This document shows, piece by piece, positions 47,134 to 56,347 of a stretch of 64,000 bases of DNA. Within the stretch, counting starts at the first letter, position 1. The number at the start of each line of letters is the position of its first letter. Origin of the DNA: Chitinophaga sp. YR627 (GTDB taxonomy: Bacteria; Bacteroidota; Bacteroidia; Chitinophagales; Chitinophagaceae). Location: assembly GCF_900114995.1 (NCBI RefSeq), contig NZ_FOUX01000001.1:186001-250000 (forward strand). The letters run 5' to 3'. The translations under genes and the position numbers were made by a program. A model generated the notes under the pieces. The model saw nothing but the letters and a program-made list of their open reading frames with translations, was not told the origin of the DNA and ran no database searches.

Positions 47134-48963
47134 ATGTTAAAAAGAATTGCATCTATTTTAGTCTTTTCTCTGGGAGTGAGTGGCGCTCATGCACAAAGCA
47201 ACTACTCCATCATCCCGAAACCGGTTGCTGTACAGGCAGCGGTGGGTCATTTTGCATTAGGTAAACAGACCGTACTGGTCGCAGCAAGTGATGCGGCCAG
47301 AAAGAATGCAGATCTGTTCAATGAATTTCTCTGGAACCGTTATGGTATCAAGCTGACCGTGACCCGTGAAGCCAGCGGAAAAGCGATCGTACTGGAAGAC
47401 CAGGCAGATGCGGCAGCACAGGAGGCTTACAGTCTGAATGTGACACCTGACAGGATCACTATCAAGGGTGGCAGCGCAGGTTGTTTTTATGGGCTGCAAT
47501 CGGTATTGCAGCTGATCGAAACACAGGATGGCGGATTGAGCGTACCGGCAGTCAATGTTAATGACAAACCGGAGTTTGGTTACCGTGGCGTGATGATCGA
47601 CGTAGCGAGACACTTCTTCTCACTGGATGAAATGAAGAAGATCGTTGACCTGCTGGCGTACTTTAAATTTAACAGACTGCACTGGCACCTGACCGATGAC
47701 CAGGGCTGGAGACTGGAGATCAAAAAGTATCCGAAACTGACCCAGGTATCCGCGTGGCGTGATTCCAGCATTCTGGGACAGTATGGCGATTATAAGCCAT
47801 TTGTTTACGACGGCGTGAAACATGGCGGTTATTATTCACAGGAAGAGGCCCGTGAGCTGGTGAAATATGCGGCTGACCGGAAGATCACCATTCTGCCGGA
47901 GATCGAATTACCAGGACATAGTACGGCAGTACTGGCGGCTTATCCGCAGTTTGGCTGTAAAGATACCGTGTATCATGTACCAGGTTACTGGGGCGTGCAT
48001 TATGCGATCTATTGTCCGAAGGAAGAAACCTTCAAATTCCTGGAAGACGTGCTGACTGAGGTAATGGCGATCTTCCCGGGTGAATACATCCATGTAGGTG
48101 GCGACGAGGTGCCAAAAGAGCACTGGCAGGAGTCAAAATTTGCACAGAGCCTGATCGCGAAGCAAAAGCTGAAAGATGAGCATGAGTTGCAGAGCTATTT
48201 TATTTCCCGTATCGAGAAATTCCTGAACAAGAATGGCAGACGCCTGGTGGGATGGGATGAGATCCTGGAAGGTGGATTAGCCCCTAATGCGACAGTGATG
48301 AGCTGGAGAGGAGAGAAAGGTGGTATCGCAGCTGCGAGAATGGGTCATGATGTGATCATGACGCCAAACAGTCACCTGTATATCGATCATTATCAGTCAA
48401 AAGATAAACAGAACGAGCCAACAGCTATTGGCGGTTTCCTGCCACTGGAAAGAGTATATAGCTATAATCCCCGTCCTGATTCCCTGACGCCGGATCAGCA
48501 GCAGCATGTAATGGGTGTACAGGCGAACCTCTGGACAGAATATATTGGTACCAATAATAAACTGGAGTATATGCTGTTCCCACGTATGCTGGCATTGTCT
48601 GAAGTGGCCTGGTCATCGAAAGGGCAGCGCAATTATGACGACTTCTCAACAGCACGTTTGCCTTTACGTTTGCAGGAGCTGGAAGAGATGAAGGTGTTCT
48701 ATCGTATTCCGGAGGCAAAGGTGACCTTTGGTGCTGATGCAGCTGGCAGAAGAACAGCGGAGATCATTCCTTTTGTAGCGAACAGCAATGTGTATTATAC
48801 CGTTGATGGTCATAAGGCTGATCAGACAGCAAATCTGTATAACGGCGCAATATTGCTGCCGGTGAAAGGGAAGAGTGAGAAGCCGATGGTGTTGAATTAT
48901 ATTATTGTGACACCAGGTGGTAGAGTGAGCAATATGTTTACGGTGCCGCTGGAGGGTAATTGA
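47134..48963 (+). CDS. GH20 beta-N-acetylhexosaminidase
   Basis: 609 residues, with a signal peptide ending AHAQ (residue 21). A GH20b-like N-terminal domain (about 25-145) precedes the catalytic TIM barrel (about 148-500). Key motifs: GVMIDVARHFF, LHWHLTDDQGWR, and HVGGDEVPK with the catalytic Asp-Glu pair D324-E325 of substrate-assisted catalysis. Tryptophans such as WRGEKGG and WTEY line the active site. A C-terminal beta domain (about 535-609) follows. It releases terminal GlcNAc/GalNAc from chitin oligomers or glycans in the periplasm or outside the cell, consistent with a chitin-using genus. Monocistronic, with its own terminator. Confidence 0.95.
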   Translation: MLKRIASILVFSLGVSGAHAQSNYSIIPKPVAVQAAVGHFALGKQTVLVAASDAARKNADLFNEFLWNRYGIKLTVTREASGKAIVLEDQADAAAQEAYSLNVTPDRITIKGGSAGCFYGLQSVLQLIETQDGGLSVPAVNVNDKPEFGYRGVMIDVARHFFSLDEMKKIVDLLAYFKFNRLHWHLTDDQGWRLEIKKYPKLTQVSAWRDSSILGQYGDYKPFVYDGVKHGGYYSQEEARELVKYAADRKITILPEIELPGHSTAVLAAYPQFGCKDTVYHVPGYWGVHYAIYCPKEETFKFLEDVLTEVMAIFPGEYIHVGGDEVPKEHWQESKFAQSLIAKQKLKDEHELQSYFISRIEKFLNKNGRRLVGWDEILEGGLAPNATVMSWRGEKGGIAAARMGHDVIMTPNSHLYIDHYQSKDKQNEPTAIGGFLPLERVYSYNPRPDSLTPDQQQHVMGVQANLWTEYIGTNNKLEYMLFPRMLALSEVAWSSKGQRNYDDFSTARLPLRLQELEEMKVFYRIPEAKVTFGADAAGRRTAEIIPFVANSNVYYTVDGHKADQTANLYNGAILLPVKGKSEKPMVLNYIIVTPGGRVSNMFTVPLEGN

Positions 48964-48984
48964 TCGTTCCTGTAAAGTTTATAT

Positions 48985-49021
48985 AAAGGGCTGGTTGCTT
49001 ATAGCTACCGGCCCTTTTCTT
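48985..49021 (+). terminator. Rho-independent terminator after the hexosaminidase gene
   Basis: AAAGGGCTGGT (48985-48995) pairs with ACCGGCCCTTT (49007-49017) with one G-U pair, followed by TCTTTT. It begins 22 nt after the stop codon. Confidence 0.85.
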
Positions 49022-49247
49022 TTAGTCGTATACTGGCCGTTGTGCAGACAGGCAGTAGCCGTATACAGGGCGTATCAGGGGTGATGAGCTGGACTTGATG
49101 GGGAAAGTGTTATTCCGGAAAGAGGTGAGATATACAGGCAATAGGGGGTATGCTGCATTTATGCAGGTCATAAGCTTATATTTTTTGAAATAAGGGTTTT
49201 AATGGATGGATACAATCACCGTTATACAATCGCCAGGCATGGGGCGT

Positions 49248-50006
49248 TTACTCTCTTTGAACGGGATACAGCGGTGTGGATGGCTCTATGGGAAGTGATA
49301 TGCTTTGTTTAGTTGCGGGGAAGGCGATTCTGTTCAATGAAGCGCTTTTCAGCATATCGCTCTCCGGTTCCTGTATGGCAATGATATCGGCCGCCATGTG
49401 TTGTTTGTGCTGAGAGGGGTGTTCATCCCTGCAAGCCTGTACCTGTAACACCACTACGAGTGTTCCTTTACCCGGAACAGATACAGAGAGTGTGGCGCCG
49501 GTAAAAGGCTCCCGTGGATCGATTGTTATTCCATCTATATCAGTGGCGATCGCCTGGTGCTTTTTGAAGTCGATACGCGTAGCGATCACCTTTACGTCCC
49601 AGGCATGGATGCCTTTGAGCTGGGGCAGTGTCTGTGCAGGGATGTGTAAGTAACCGTCTTCAGTAAATACCGGTGTAACCGCAAAGAAATGACTGATGCC
49701 CGTTGCTGCATTGAAGCGGAAGCCCGGGATATTAGTCAGGTTGTTTACATTGGCGTTGACCAGCGCAGCGGTGAGCCGGGTGACGTGTGTGCTGTCACAT
49801 GAGATGTCCAGTTCACCATAAATGGATCTGCGGAGCAGGGCGCCGCGTTTACTGGCGATACCGAAGCGTTTTGCTGCGCTACGGGTGGCTTTTGTCTGCC
49901 GCACCTTTTGGGGCATGCTGCGGAGATAATATTTCCCGTTACGCCGGTAGCCGATCATGTTACCGAGCCGGCCGGTAAAGGGGAAGATGGATGTTTGTAA
50001 TGCCAT
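49248..50006 (-). CDS. DUF6266-family protein
   Basis: 252 residues from the start at 50006 (MALQTSIFPFTGRLGNMIGY); an ATG at 50069 adds 21 residues without family character. The N-terminus with GRLGNMIGYRRNGKYYLRSM and then a Lys/Arg-rich helix (KVRQTKATRSAAKRF) is the hallmark of DUF6266, small proteins of unknown function common in Bacteroidota. The remainder is beta-rich. Alone on the minus strand next to the injection-system operon. No signal peptide is obvious; no functional assignment can be made. Confidence 0.7.
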   Translation of the reverse strand: MALQTSIFPFTGRLGNMIGYRRNGKYYLRSMPQKVRQTKATRSAAKRFGIASKRGALLRRSIYGELDISCDSTHVTRLTAALVNANVNNLTNIPGFRFNAATGISHFFAVTPVFTEDGYLHIPAQTLPQLKGIHAWDVKVIATRIDFKKHQAIATDIDGITIDPREPFTGATLSVSVPGKGTLVVVLQVQACRDEHPSQHKQHMAADIIAIQEPESDMLKSASLNRIAFPATKQSISLPIEPSTPLYPVQRE

Positions 50007-50723
50007 TGGCAAATTGTATTGGTTGATATAAATGTATGGTAGCAGACTGCGAGATCCGGCGGTGTGCATTAGTTGTTATTAAAAGTGAAGACGAACATGG
50101 GCAGAGGATCTTGAATCGCGAGGCGGTGGAGGATAGATGAAAATGAAGGGACCTTTCCCGGTGATTGCATAAATGAGAAAAATGTTTCGCACGAACCGGT
50201 AAAACCATATATCAATCCGGTACTAAGAGAAGGGAAGAGTTTTATGAAAAAGGAGGGCTTAAAAAAATCGGTTTTACAGCAAAAAAGGGCGGCGTATCTG
50301 CCCCTAAAAACCTGCTGCGTACTTGTACGCAATTTCTACTCCCCCGTATTTTAAAGTTTGTTATTTCGGGAATAATACCTAGTTTTACATTCTCTATGGT
50401 AATCGTGTGTTATGCGTTTGAAGAACTCCAAAATGTAAATTAATTAGAAGACAATTTTTTAATTACCCCGAAAAGAAAAATCATAACAGAAAAGAAGAAC
50501 TTGTAACTCTTGATGCGCTGCAGTCACCGCAACATGTGCATTATGGTCATTAATTACACCCCCAAAAGAAATCCGTAATTCAGAATGCTGCATGTGCTGT
50601 ACAGGAAGACTGGTACACCATTTTCCTCATCAACCGTATCCATAAAGAATACATCATATCGAGTATGCAGCCGCTGGCAATAGCCATTGGCCTGATCTCC
50701 GTGTCTTGATTAAAATCATAACC
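50007..50723. other. Long non-coding region before the injection-system operon
   Basis: 717 nt between the DUF6266 gene (reading left) and the first eCIS gene. It carries a candidate promoter for the eCIS at 50357-50387, which would leave a leader of about 330 nt. Small open frames in it (for example 21 codons from 50513) show no family character and are not called. AT-rich; no large hairpin found. Confidence 0.5.
50357..50387 (+). promoter_or_regulatory. Candidate eCIS operon promoter
   Basis: TTTG at 50357-50360 and TAGTTTTA at 50380-50387, with a 19-nt spacer, match the Bacteroidota -33/-7 arrangement except for the final base of the -7 box (A for G). This is the best match upstream of the operon. 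Confidence 0.45.
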
Positions 50724-51338
50724 ATGATCTTCACTGCTTTTAAGTTATTAAAAGACCAGTTAGATAGTTATATCCAGTCCTTTAACCCTATGGGAAACGA
50801 CCCCGAAAGCCATGTAGTACTGGACAATGTAGCTACGCTGGAAACACCTGACAGACCCCCGGGCGCAGAAGAACGAATCATTCTGAGCATGGTGAATATA
50901 GAAGAGGAAGCAACCCTCAAAAACAGTTCGCATTTTTACAGAAATGCGCAGGGTATTGCCTATCATAATCCTCCCATTTATCTTAACCTGTACATGTTGG
51001 TGTCGGCACATTATAAGAACTACGAAGATGCGCTGTCACGACTCTCTCAGGCTATTCAGTTCTTTCAGGGTAAGAGTAGTTTTACACTGAAGAACTCACC
51101 CAACGAAGTCCTGATCAATAGTGGTCAGGCGCTGGATGACCTGCAGTTACACCTGGAACTGTTTTCCCTCTCATTTGAACAATTGAATCATCTATGGGGT
51201 GCATTGGGTGGTAAACAAATGCCGAGTGTCTTGTACAAAGTAAGACTTGTGAAGATCACAGAGAACAGGATAACAGGACTTGGTACTATTGTGGAGCAAA
51301 TCCAGTCCAAAGACAGTATTGCTTTCCCCAAATCATAA
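50724..51338 (+). CDS. eCIS cap/terminator protein (DUF4255, Pvc16-like)
   Basis: 204 residues from the ATG at 50724 (an in-frame TTG at 50706 is disregarded). The DUF4255/Pvc16 N-terminal domain covers most of the chain: MIFTAFKLLKDQLDSYI, then EERIILSMVNIEEEATLKN and NPPIYLNLYMLVSAHYKNYE. In PVC/Afp particles this protein caps the membrane-distal end of the sheath-tube trunk and stops polymerisation. Start of the operon; the next gene follows after 3 nt. Confidence 0.85.
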   Translation: MIFTAFKLLKDQLDSYIQSFNPMGNDPESHVVLDNVATLETPDRPPGAEERIILSMVNIEEEATLKNSSHFYRNAQGIAYHNPPIYLNLYMLVSAHYKNYEDALSRLSQAIQFFQGKSSFTLKNSPNEVLINSGQALDDLQLHLELFSLSFEQLNHLWGALGGKQMPSVLYKVRLVKITENRITGLGTIVEQIQSKDSIAFPKS

Positions 51339-51341
51339 TGA

Positions 51342-52565
51342 ATGGCTTTTCAGATTACATACAGGCGCCTGGCAGTCGTAAATATGTTGCACAGCTTCTA
51401 CCTCGATAAAGAAGGCAGCAACTATTACAGTCTGTCACAGGAGGACCAGGAGTTCAGATTGGCCGATCTCCTTATGGACAACCGGTACAATCTGATGGAT
51501 GATGTAAGCATCACCCCTACACCTGCAACGGAAAAAATATTAAAAGGACAACGTATCGTGTACCGTCAGACTTCCACCGGGATCGTACTGGGTGTCGCTT
51601 CAACACCGGGTACTAATGGTGCATTGACAACTGCGGTACCACTGGATGGGCAAACGCGCTTACAGTTTCTGATACGGTTAAAGAACGCCGCACTGGTGTC
51701 GCGCAGCAATCTGCGTATCAATCCCGTATTCCCTTCGGTTTATTATTTCACCAATGACGATACGACCAGTGGTAAATCTTTTCCCTCACTTTCTGCTGCC
51801 GTTCAGGCGATCACTGACGGAAGGACCTATGAAATGGGAGAGACCGCGGTGGTGAACGGAAACGTATCTCAGGCCATTGCACGCACGAGCAGTGCTGCGA
51901 CAGGCTGGGTCAACACAGATGATTTTCATTATATCAACGAATATGACCGGATACTGCTGCCATTGAAATTTCCATACACTTTCGATCAGCAGGGAATAGA
52001 GCAGGCCACGTTTACATTGCTGAAGGACGCAGATGAAATCAAAACACTGCCGTTTCAGCAGGTGGGTGGTTTACGTGATGCATTGCTTGACTTCACCGGT
52101 ACACCGGATGGTATCTATACATTGAAGATCGCCGGTAGTAATAACTATAACCGCAGTTACACGATCTATCTGCATGCGAAGCTTTATCAGAGAGATGCCT
52201 GGGGTGTGCTCGATCTGGTGATGCGTCCTGCGGATACCGCGTTCCAGCTGATAGACGCAGCTGGTTTGCTGACCCTGCCTGCTGCGCCTGTGTTTGAGTT
52301 ACGTTTTGCCAGCAGGGCAACCTACTGGAAATATTATCTGCAGAAGGGTGATACGCCGGGGGCAGATAGTAACTGGGATGAAATATCTCCCGCTCCGCCA
52401 GGCATCAGAAAGGTGATCATCAGCAAACAGCCTTATCCGCTGATGCAATCCTATCGTAAAGTGAGCTACGCGGCTGTCAACCTTCCTAATCCGGATGGAG
52501 AACTGATCAGCAAACAAGGCGATCTTATATGTTCTGAAATTTTACTTCCTAAAATGAAATTATAA
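51342..52565 (+). CDS. eCIS-locus protein of unknown function, between cap and sheath genes
   Basis: 407 residues, no signal peptide. Beta-rich, starting FQITYRRLAVVNMLHSFYLD, with a Ig- or fibre-like middle (DALLDFTGTPDGIYTLKIAG) and ending CSEILLPKMKL. I recognise no domain. It lies 3 nt after the cap gene and 11 nt before the sheath gene, so it is surely part of the operon and probably structural. An adaptor between cap and trunk has been described in the Algoriphagus eCIS; position makes that a possible role here (inference). A surface decoration or fibre is the alternative. Confidence 0.6.
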   Translation: MAFQITYRRLAVVNMLHSFYLDKEGSNYYSLSQEDQEFRLADLLMDNRYNLMDDVSITPTPATEKILKGQRIVYRQTSTGIVLGVASTPGTNGALTTAVPLDGQTRLQFLIRLKNAALVSRSNLRINPVFPSVYYFTNDDTTSGKSFPSLSAAVQAITDGRTYEMGETAVVNGNVSQAIARTSSAATGWVNTDDFHYINEYDRILLPLKFPYTFDQQGIEQATFTLLKDADEIKTLPFQQVGGLRDALLDFTGTPDGIYTLKIAGSNNYNRSYTIYLHAKLYQRDAWGVLDLVMRPADTAFQLIDAAGLLTLPAAPVFELRFASRATYWKYYLQKGDTPGADSNWDEISPAPPGIRKVIISKQPYPLMQSYRKVSYAAVNLPNPDGELISKQGDLICSEILLPKMKL

Positions 52566-52576
52566 ATCGATCAACT

Positions 52577-53974
52577 ATGGCAAACACATATTATACACCA
52601 GGCGTGTATATTGAAGAAGTCTCCAAGTTCCCCCCGTCCATCACCGCAGTAGAAACAGCAATTCCTGCATTTATCGGCTTTACACAGACAGGCACCGTAG
52701 ATGGTAAAGAGATCTATGGTACACCTGTACGTATCAGCTCACTCCTGGAGTATGAGAACATCTTTGGTGGTCCTCAGCCGGAAGTGAACCTGATCGTTAC
52801 CATCACTACCAGCGATACTTCAGGTACCCGTTATACGGTGAGTTATGATCCTGCTGACGGCAAGGGGCTGTCCAAACACATTATGTATTATGCGTTACAG
52901 CAGTTCTACGCCAATGGTGGCGGTCCATGCTGGATCATCTCTGTAGGTCCGTACCAGGATTTCGGTACGCCTATTATCGATCAGGACATATTTATGGATG
53001 CACTGACCGAACTGAGAAAACAGGATGAGCCTACGCTGATCATTTTCCCTGAAGGACAGAACATGCCGCAGGATACCTACAAAACATTGCTGGAGGCTGC
53101 GCTGACACAGTGTTATGATCTGAAAGACCGTTTCGTGATCATGGATATCTTTGACAATGGTCTTACGCTGAAAACAGAAGGCGAGATCCTGGCTGCTGCA
53201 CAGGAATTCAGAGATGCGATCAATTCTCCTTATCCAAGCTATGGAGCTGCGTATTTCCCTAACATCCGTTCTACTTTCGATTATGCATATGATGAAAGTA
53301 CCGTGGTGATCGTAGGTGGTAGTGCCGCTAATTTCGGAGGACTGAACAGTCTTGAAAAGTCGAATGTTAAACTGGCCATTGCCAACTATTCTATCATTCT
53401 GCCGCCATCTGCTTCTGTTGCTGGTGTATATGCCCGCGTTGACAATTCCCGTGGTGTGTGGAAAGCGCCGGCCAACGAAGGGCTGCTGGCAGTATCCGGT
53501 GTAACCTGTGATATCAGCGATCAGATCCAGCGTAATCTCAACGTAGATGTAAACGCAGGTAAGTCTATTAATGCCATCCGCTTCTTCTCCGGCAGAGGTA
53601 TTAAAATATGGGGCGCCCGTACTCTGGATGGCAACTCCAATGAATGGCGTTACGTATCCGTTCGCCGTTATTTCAATATGGTGGAAGAGTCTACCAAAAA
53701 AGCTTCTGAAGGTTTTGTATTTGAACCGAATGATGCGAATACCTGGGTGAAGGTAAAAGCGATGATCGAGAACTTCCTGATCAATCAGTGGCGTTCCGGT
53801 GCACTGGCAGGCGCTAAACCTGAGCATGCATTCTATGTGAAGATCGGTATCAATGAAACGATGACTGCATTTGATATCCTTGAAGGAAAGATGATCATCG
53901 AGATCGGTCTGGCTGTAGTACGTCCGGCAGAGTTCATCATCCTGAGATTCAGTCACAAGATGCAGGAATCCTGA
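52577..53974 (+). CDS. Contractile tail sheath protein (Pvc2/Afp2-like)
   Basis: 465 residues. The N-terminus YYTPGVYIEEVSKFPPSITA, followed by VETAIPAFIGFTQTG, is the conserved start of phage-tail-sheath proteins. The C-terminal domain (about 350-465) has the usual insertion-free fold: SINAIRFFSGRGIKIWGART, then WRYVSVRRYFNMVEES and FQ..GRW-type linker NFLINQWRSGALAG. It forms the contractile outer cylinder that drives the inner tube into the target. Only one sheath gene is seen in the window, while Afp/PVC have two or three. Confidence 0.95.
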   Translation: MANTYYTPGVYIEEVSKFPPSITAVETAIPAFIGFTQTGTVDGKEIYGTPVRISSLLEYENIFGGPQPEVNLIVTITTSDTSGTRYTVSYDPADGKGLSKHIMYYALQQFYANGGGPCWIISVGPYQDFGTPIIDQDIFMDALTELRKQDEPTLIIFPEGQNMPQDTYKTLLEAALTQCYDLKDRFVIMDIFDNGLTLKTEGEILAAAQEFRDAINSPYPSYGAAYFPNIRSTFDYAYDESTVVIVGGSAANFGGLNSLEKSNVKLAIANYSIILPPSASVAGVYARVDNSRGVWKAPANEGLLAVSGVTCDISDQIQRNLNVDVNAGKSINAIRFFSGRGIKIWGARTLDGNSNEWRYVSVRRYFNMVEESTKKASEGFVFEPNDANTWVKVKAMIENFLINQWRSGALAGAKPEHAFYVKIGINETMTAFDILEGKMIIEIGLAVVRPAEFIILRFSHKMQES

Positions 53975-54028
53975 TCACCTGATAACCCCGGTAACAACAA
54001 ACCATAAACCCCAGAAAATACACCACAT

Positions 54029-54970
54029 ATGAGTGACTTTAAACCTCCGGTAGAGACACCGGTAGTACAGTGTGCCCCACCTTCTCCGTCTCAGTTCGAT
54101 CTGCTGATGAAAGACTACGGCGTAGTGCTGAAAACCGAACAGCAGCAGAAATCAGCGGCGCTTGAAGCTGAGGTCATCAAGACCAATACCGCCAGTCAGG
54201 TGGTATGCGTTGAGCGTAAAGTCAATGAAAAGTTCGCACGTGCTGTGAAGGAGTACAACTTCCTCAGCAACTGCGTGACCGTATACACCGGTCAGGACCT
54301 CGAAGGACTGACCAGCACTGTCGCACTTGCACAGGCAAAATATACAGGCATAAAAACGTCTTTTGATGCGGCCGTTGCTGCGATCAAGGCAGCTAAACAG
54401 AAGGCTGGTCTGGTGAATACACTGGCTGGTAAACTGAAAGACGCTGTAGCTGATTCCTGTAATTCAGAAGAGCTGAAGCTGATCCGCGAGAATCTTTCCA
54501 AGGGAGGTCCCGGCAAAAAGAACATCGAAGACAGCGTGCAGGAATTCGTGGCTTATGCAGAGAAGATCAATAACCAGGCTGACGACGTTGTACAGGCTGC
54601 GGTAAAAGTAGCCGGTATTAATGCCTTTGTCAATGTAGATAATCTGGCAACGCTGATCGCTACTGCAAAGACAGACGGTACGAACCTCATTACGGACGTG
54701 GAAACCAACGTTAAGAATTCCCAGAAGAAATATGATGATTCCCGCAAGCCGCTGGGCGACGCATTGAAAGAACTCAGCAAAGCCAGCACCCTGAAGAATA
54801 TCGCATGGGTGGTGAAAGATGCTGTGGCAGATGCGGCGAAGTTTGTTGAGGAGAAAAACTGTAACGGCGGTGGCTGTAAAAAACTGGACGATATCTCAGA
54901 ACAGGCGGAGCATGCATTTGACTGCAACAACTGTGACGAACAACCGGCTGAGCAGCAGAACGAAAGCTAA
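54029..54970 (+). CDS. eCIS-locus helical protein of unknown function, cysteine-bearing (1)
   Basis: 313 residues, no signal peptide or recognised domain. The chain is predicted almost wholly helical, with Ala/Lys/Glu-rich amphipathic stretches (VAAIKAAKQKAGLVNTLAGK, SQKKYDDSRKPLGDALKELS). It has eight cysteines (15, 60, 82, 144, 278, 283, 299, 302), four clustered at the C-terminus as CNGGGC and CNNC. It lies between sheath and tube genes, where Afp/PVC have extra sheath genes. Possibilities: an inner-tube cargo or tape-like protein, an envelope anchor, or an assembly chaperone. No choice can be made from sequence. Confidence 0.6.
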   Translation: MSDFKPPVETPVVQCAPPSPSQFDLLMKDYGVVLKTEQQQKSAALEAEVIKTNTASQVVCVERKVNEKFARAVKEYNFLSNCVTVYTGQDLEGLTSTVALAQAKYTGIKTSFDAAVAAIKAAKQKAGLVNTLAGKLKDAVADSCNSEELKLIRENLSKGGPGKKNIEDSVQEFVAYAEKINNQADDVVQAAVKVAGINAFVNVDNLATLIATAKTDGTNLITDVETNVKNSQKKYDDSRKPLGDALKELSKASTLKNIAWVVKDAVADAAKFVEEKNCNGGGCKKLDDISEQAEHAFDCNNCDEQPAEQQNES

Positions 54971-55012
54971 CGCATTCCACATTATTTAAAACCGTTTACA
55001 ATTTACATCATC

Positions 55013-55858
55013 ATGGCATCCAATAACGATACCGTTCAACAATATCTTGACCGCCTCAAAAAAGACTGTATTGAGGCTGATCAGGAACTCAATAATGCCA
55101 GGGCCCAGGAGGCATTCAAAAAAAGTGCGCTGGACAAAAAGAAGCGCTGGTCAGATGTGCTGAAAGACATTCTGGCAACCATTACGGAGACCAACCGGCT
55201 GGGTATGATCTATCTCGGTACGCTGGGTAGAACGCGCAAGTACAACAAGAAAACGGGTAAGAACGCGCAGCTCTGTATCGAGGCGATCAAGATCCTCATC
55301 TGCGAAGCAAAACAGCTGCTGGATTGTTCTGAGGTACTGAAAGGCCAGATCAAAGTACTGACCGATCGTATCGACAACAAGATCCCATCCAAAGGACCGA
55401 ACTCTATCATCGCTAATCTGACTGCACTGAAAACAGCAGAAGACGATGCACTGAATGCGATCAAAGATGCGATCAATGCATTGCTGATCACCTATCGTCA
55501 GGAAGAAGAGCTCTGGGGCCTGCTGGCAGGAGAAAAAGGGCTGCTGTTCCAGGTAGATGGTTCTTATAAACTGGTGACTGACGGTAAGAAACCGGATCTG
55601 GAAGATTGTGCTTCCTGTCATCCGCAGAAGACGCCGTTGTTCCCAATGGACGATGAAGCCTGCGATTTCTACACCAAAACGAAACATCAGTACGAATCCA
55701 CCCTGGATGAACTGAAGGATCTGCAGAAAGATGTAGAAGTGGTTTCCTGCAAACGTGAATTTGCCCAGGCCCGTAAAGATGCACTGGACAAAGCATATGC
55801 AGCCGCACTGGCAGCAAAATCCTGCGAGACAACTCCCGCACCGGCAACTAAGAAATAA
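55013..55858 (+). CDS. eCIS-locus helical protein of unknown function, cysteine-bearing (2)
   Basis: 281 residues, no signal peptide. Mostly helical and charged (YLDRLKKDCIEADQELNNAR, AEDDALNAIKDAINALLITY). It has nine cysteines, including a CxxC pair (CASC, 199-202) and C217 nearby, and ends in a helical Ala-rich tail. The size, helix content, cysteine placement near the end and position resemble the preceding gene, so the two may be distant paralogues acting together (inference). 42 nt after gene (1) and 43 nt before the tube gene. Confidence 0.6.
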   Translation: MASNNDTVQQYLDRLKKDCIEADQELNNARAQEAFKKSALDKKKRWSDVLKDILATITETNRLGMIYLGTLGRTRKYNKKTGKNAQLCIEAIKILICEAKQLLDCSEVLKGQIKVLTDRIDNKIPSKGPNSIIANLTALKTAEDDALNAIKDAINALLITYRQEEELWGLLAGEKGLLFQVDGSYKLVTDGKKPDLEDCASCHPQKTPLFPMDDEACDFYTKTKHQYESTLDELKDLQKDVEVVSCKREFAQARKDALDKAYAAALAAKSCETTPAPATKK

Positions 55859-55901
55859 CAAAGATTTCCATATTCAATCATAACAGTACAAAAGAAAAAC
55901 A

Positions 55902-56345
55902 ATGGCAAATTATCCATTACCCAAGTTTCACTTCCAGGTAGAATGGGGTGGTAAAAACATCGGTTTTACTGAAGTAACCGGTCTTACTGTTGAAACAGAG
56001 GCGATCGAATACCGCCATGGCGCCAGTCCGGAATATCACAAGACCAAACAGCCAGGTCTGAAAAAATACAGCAATATCACGCTGAAACGCGGCACATTCC
56101 AGTCAGATAACGAATACTTCGACTGGTGGGAAGAAACCGTGTTCTTCCAGGAACAGAACGGTAAATACCGCAGAAACATCACGATCAGCCTGCTGGATGA
56201 AATGCATAAACCTATCATCGTATGGAAGGTTAAAAATGCATGGCCTATCAAGGTGCAGTCAGCCGATCTGAAAGCAGATGCCAATGAGATCGCCGTTGAA
56301 AGTGTTGAACTGGTACATGAAGGCCTGGTGATTGAAAACAAATAA
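55902..56345 (+). CDS. Inner tube protein (Pvc1/Afp1-like, gp19 family)
   Basis: 147 residues. YPLPKFHFQVEWGGKNIGFT, then EVTGLTVETEAIEYRHGASP, and LKRGTFQSDNEYFDWWEE are the conserved features of T4 gp19/Hcp-like tail tube proteins of eCIS. It polymerises into the hollow inner tube. 2 nt before the second tube-type gene. Confidence 0.93.
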   Translation: MANYPLPKFHFQVEWGGKNIGFTEVTGLTVETEAIEYRHGASPEYHKTKQPGLKKYSNITLKRGTFQSDNEYFDWWEETVFFQEQNGKYRRNITISLLDEMHKPIIVWKVKNAWPIKVQSADLKADANEIAVESVELVHEGLVIENK

Positions 56346-56347
56346 AG

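Noticed and set aside
50069..50332. Small minus-strand open frame upstream of DUF6266
   Set aside because: No family character and a Phe/Ser-rich composition typical of AT-rich non-coding sequence.
52895..53956. 353-codon open frame antisense to the sheath gene
   Set aside because: The plus frame encodes a clear sheath protein; the antisense product has no recognisable domain.
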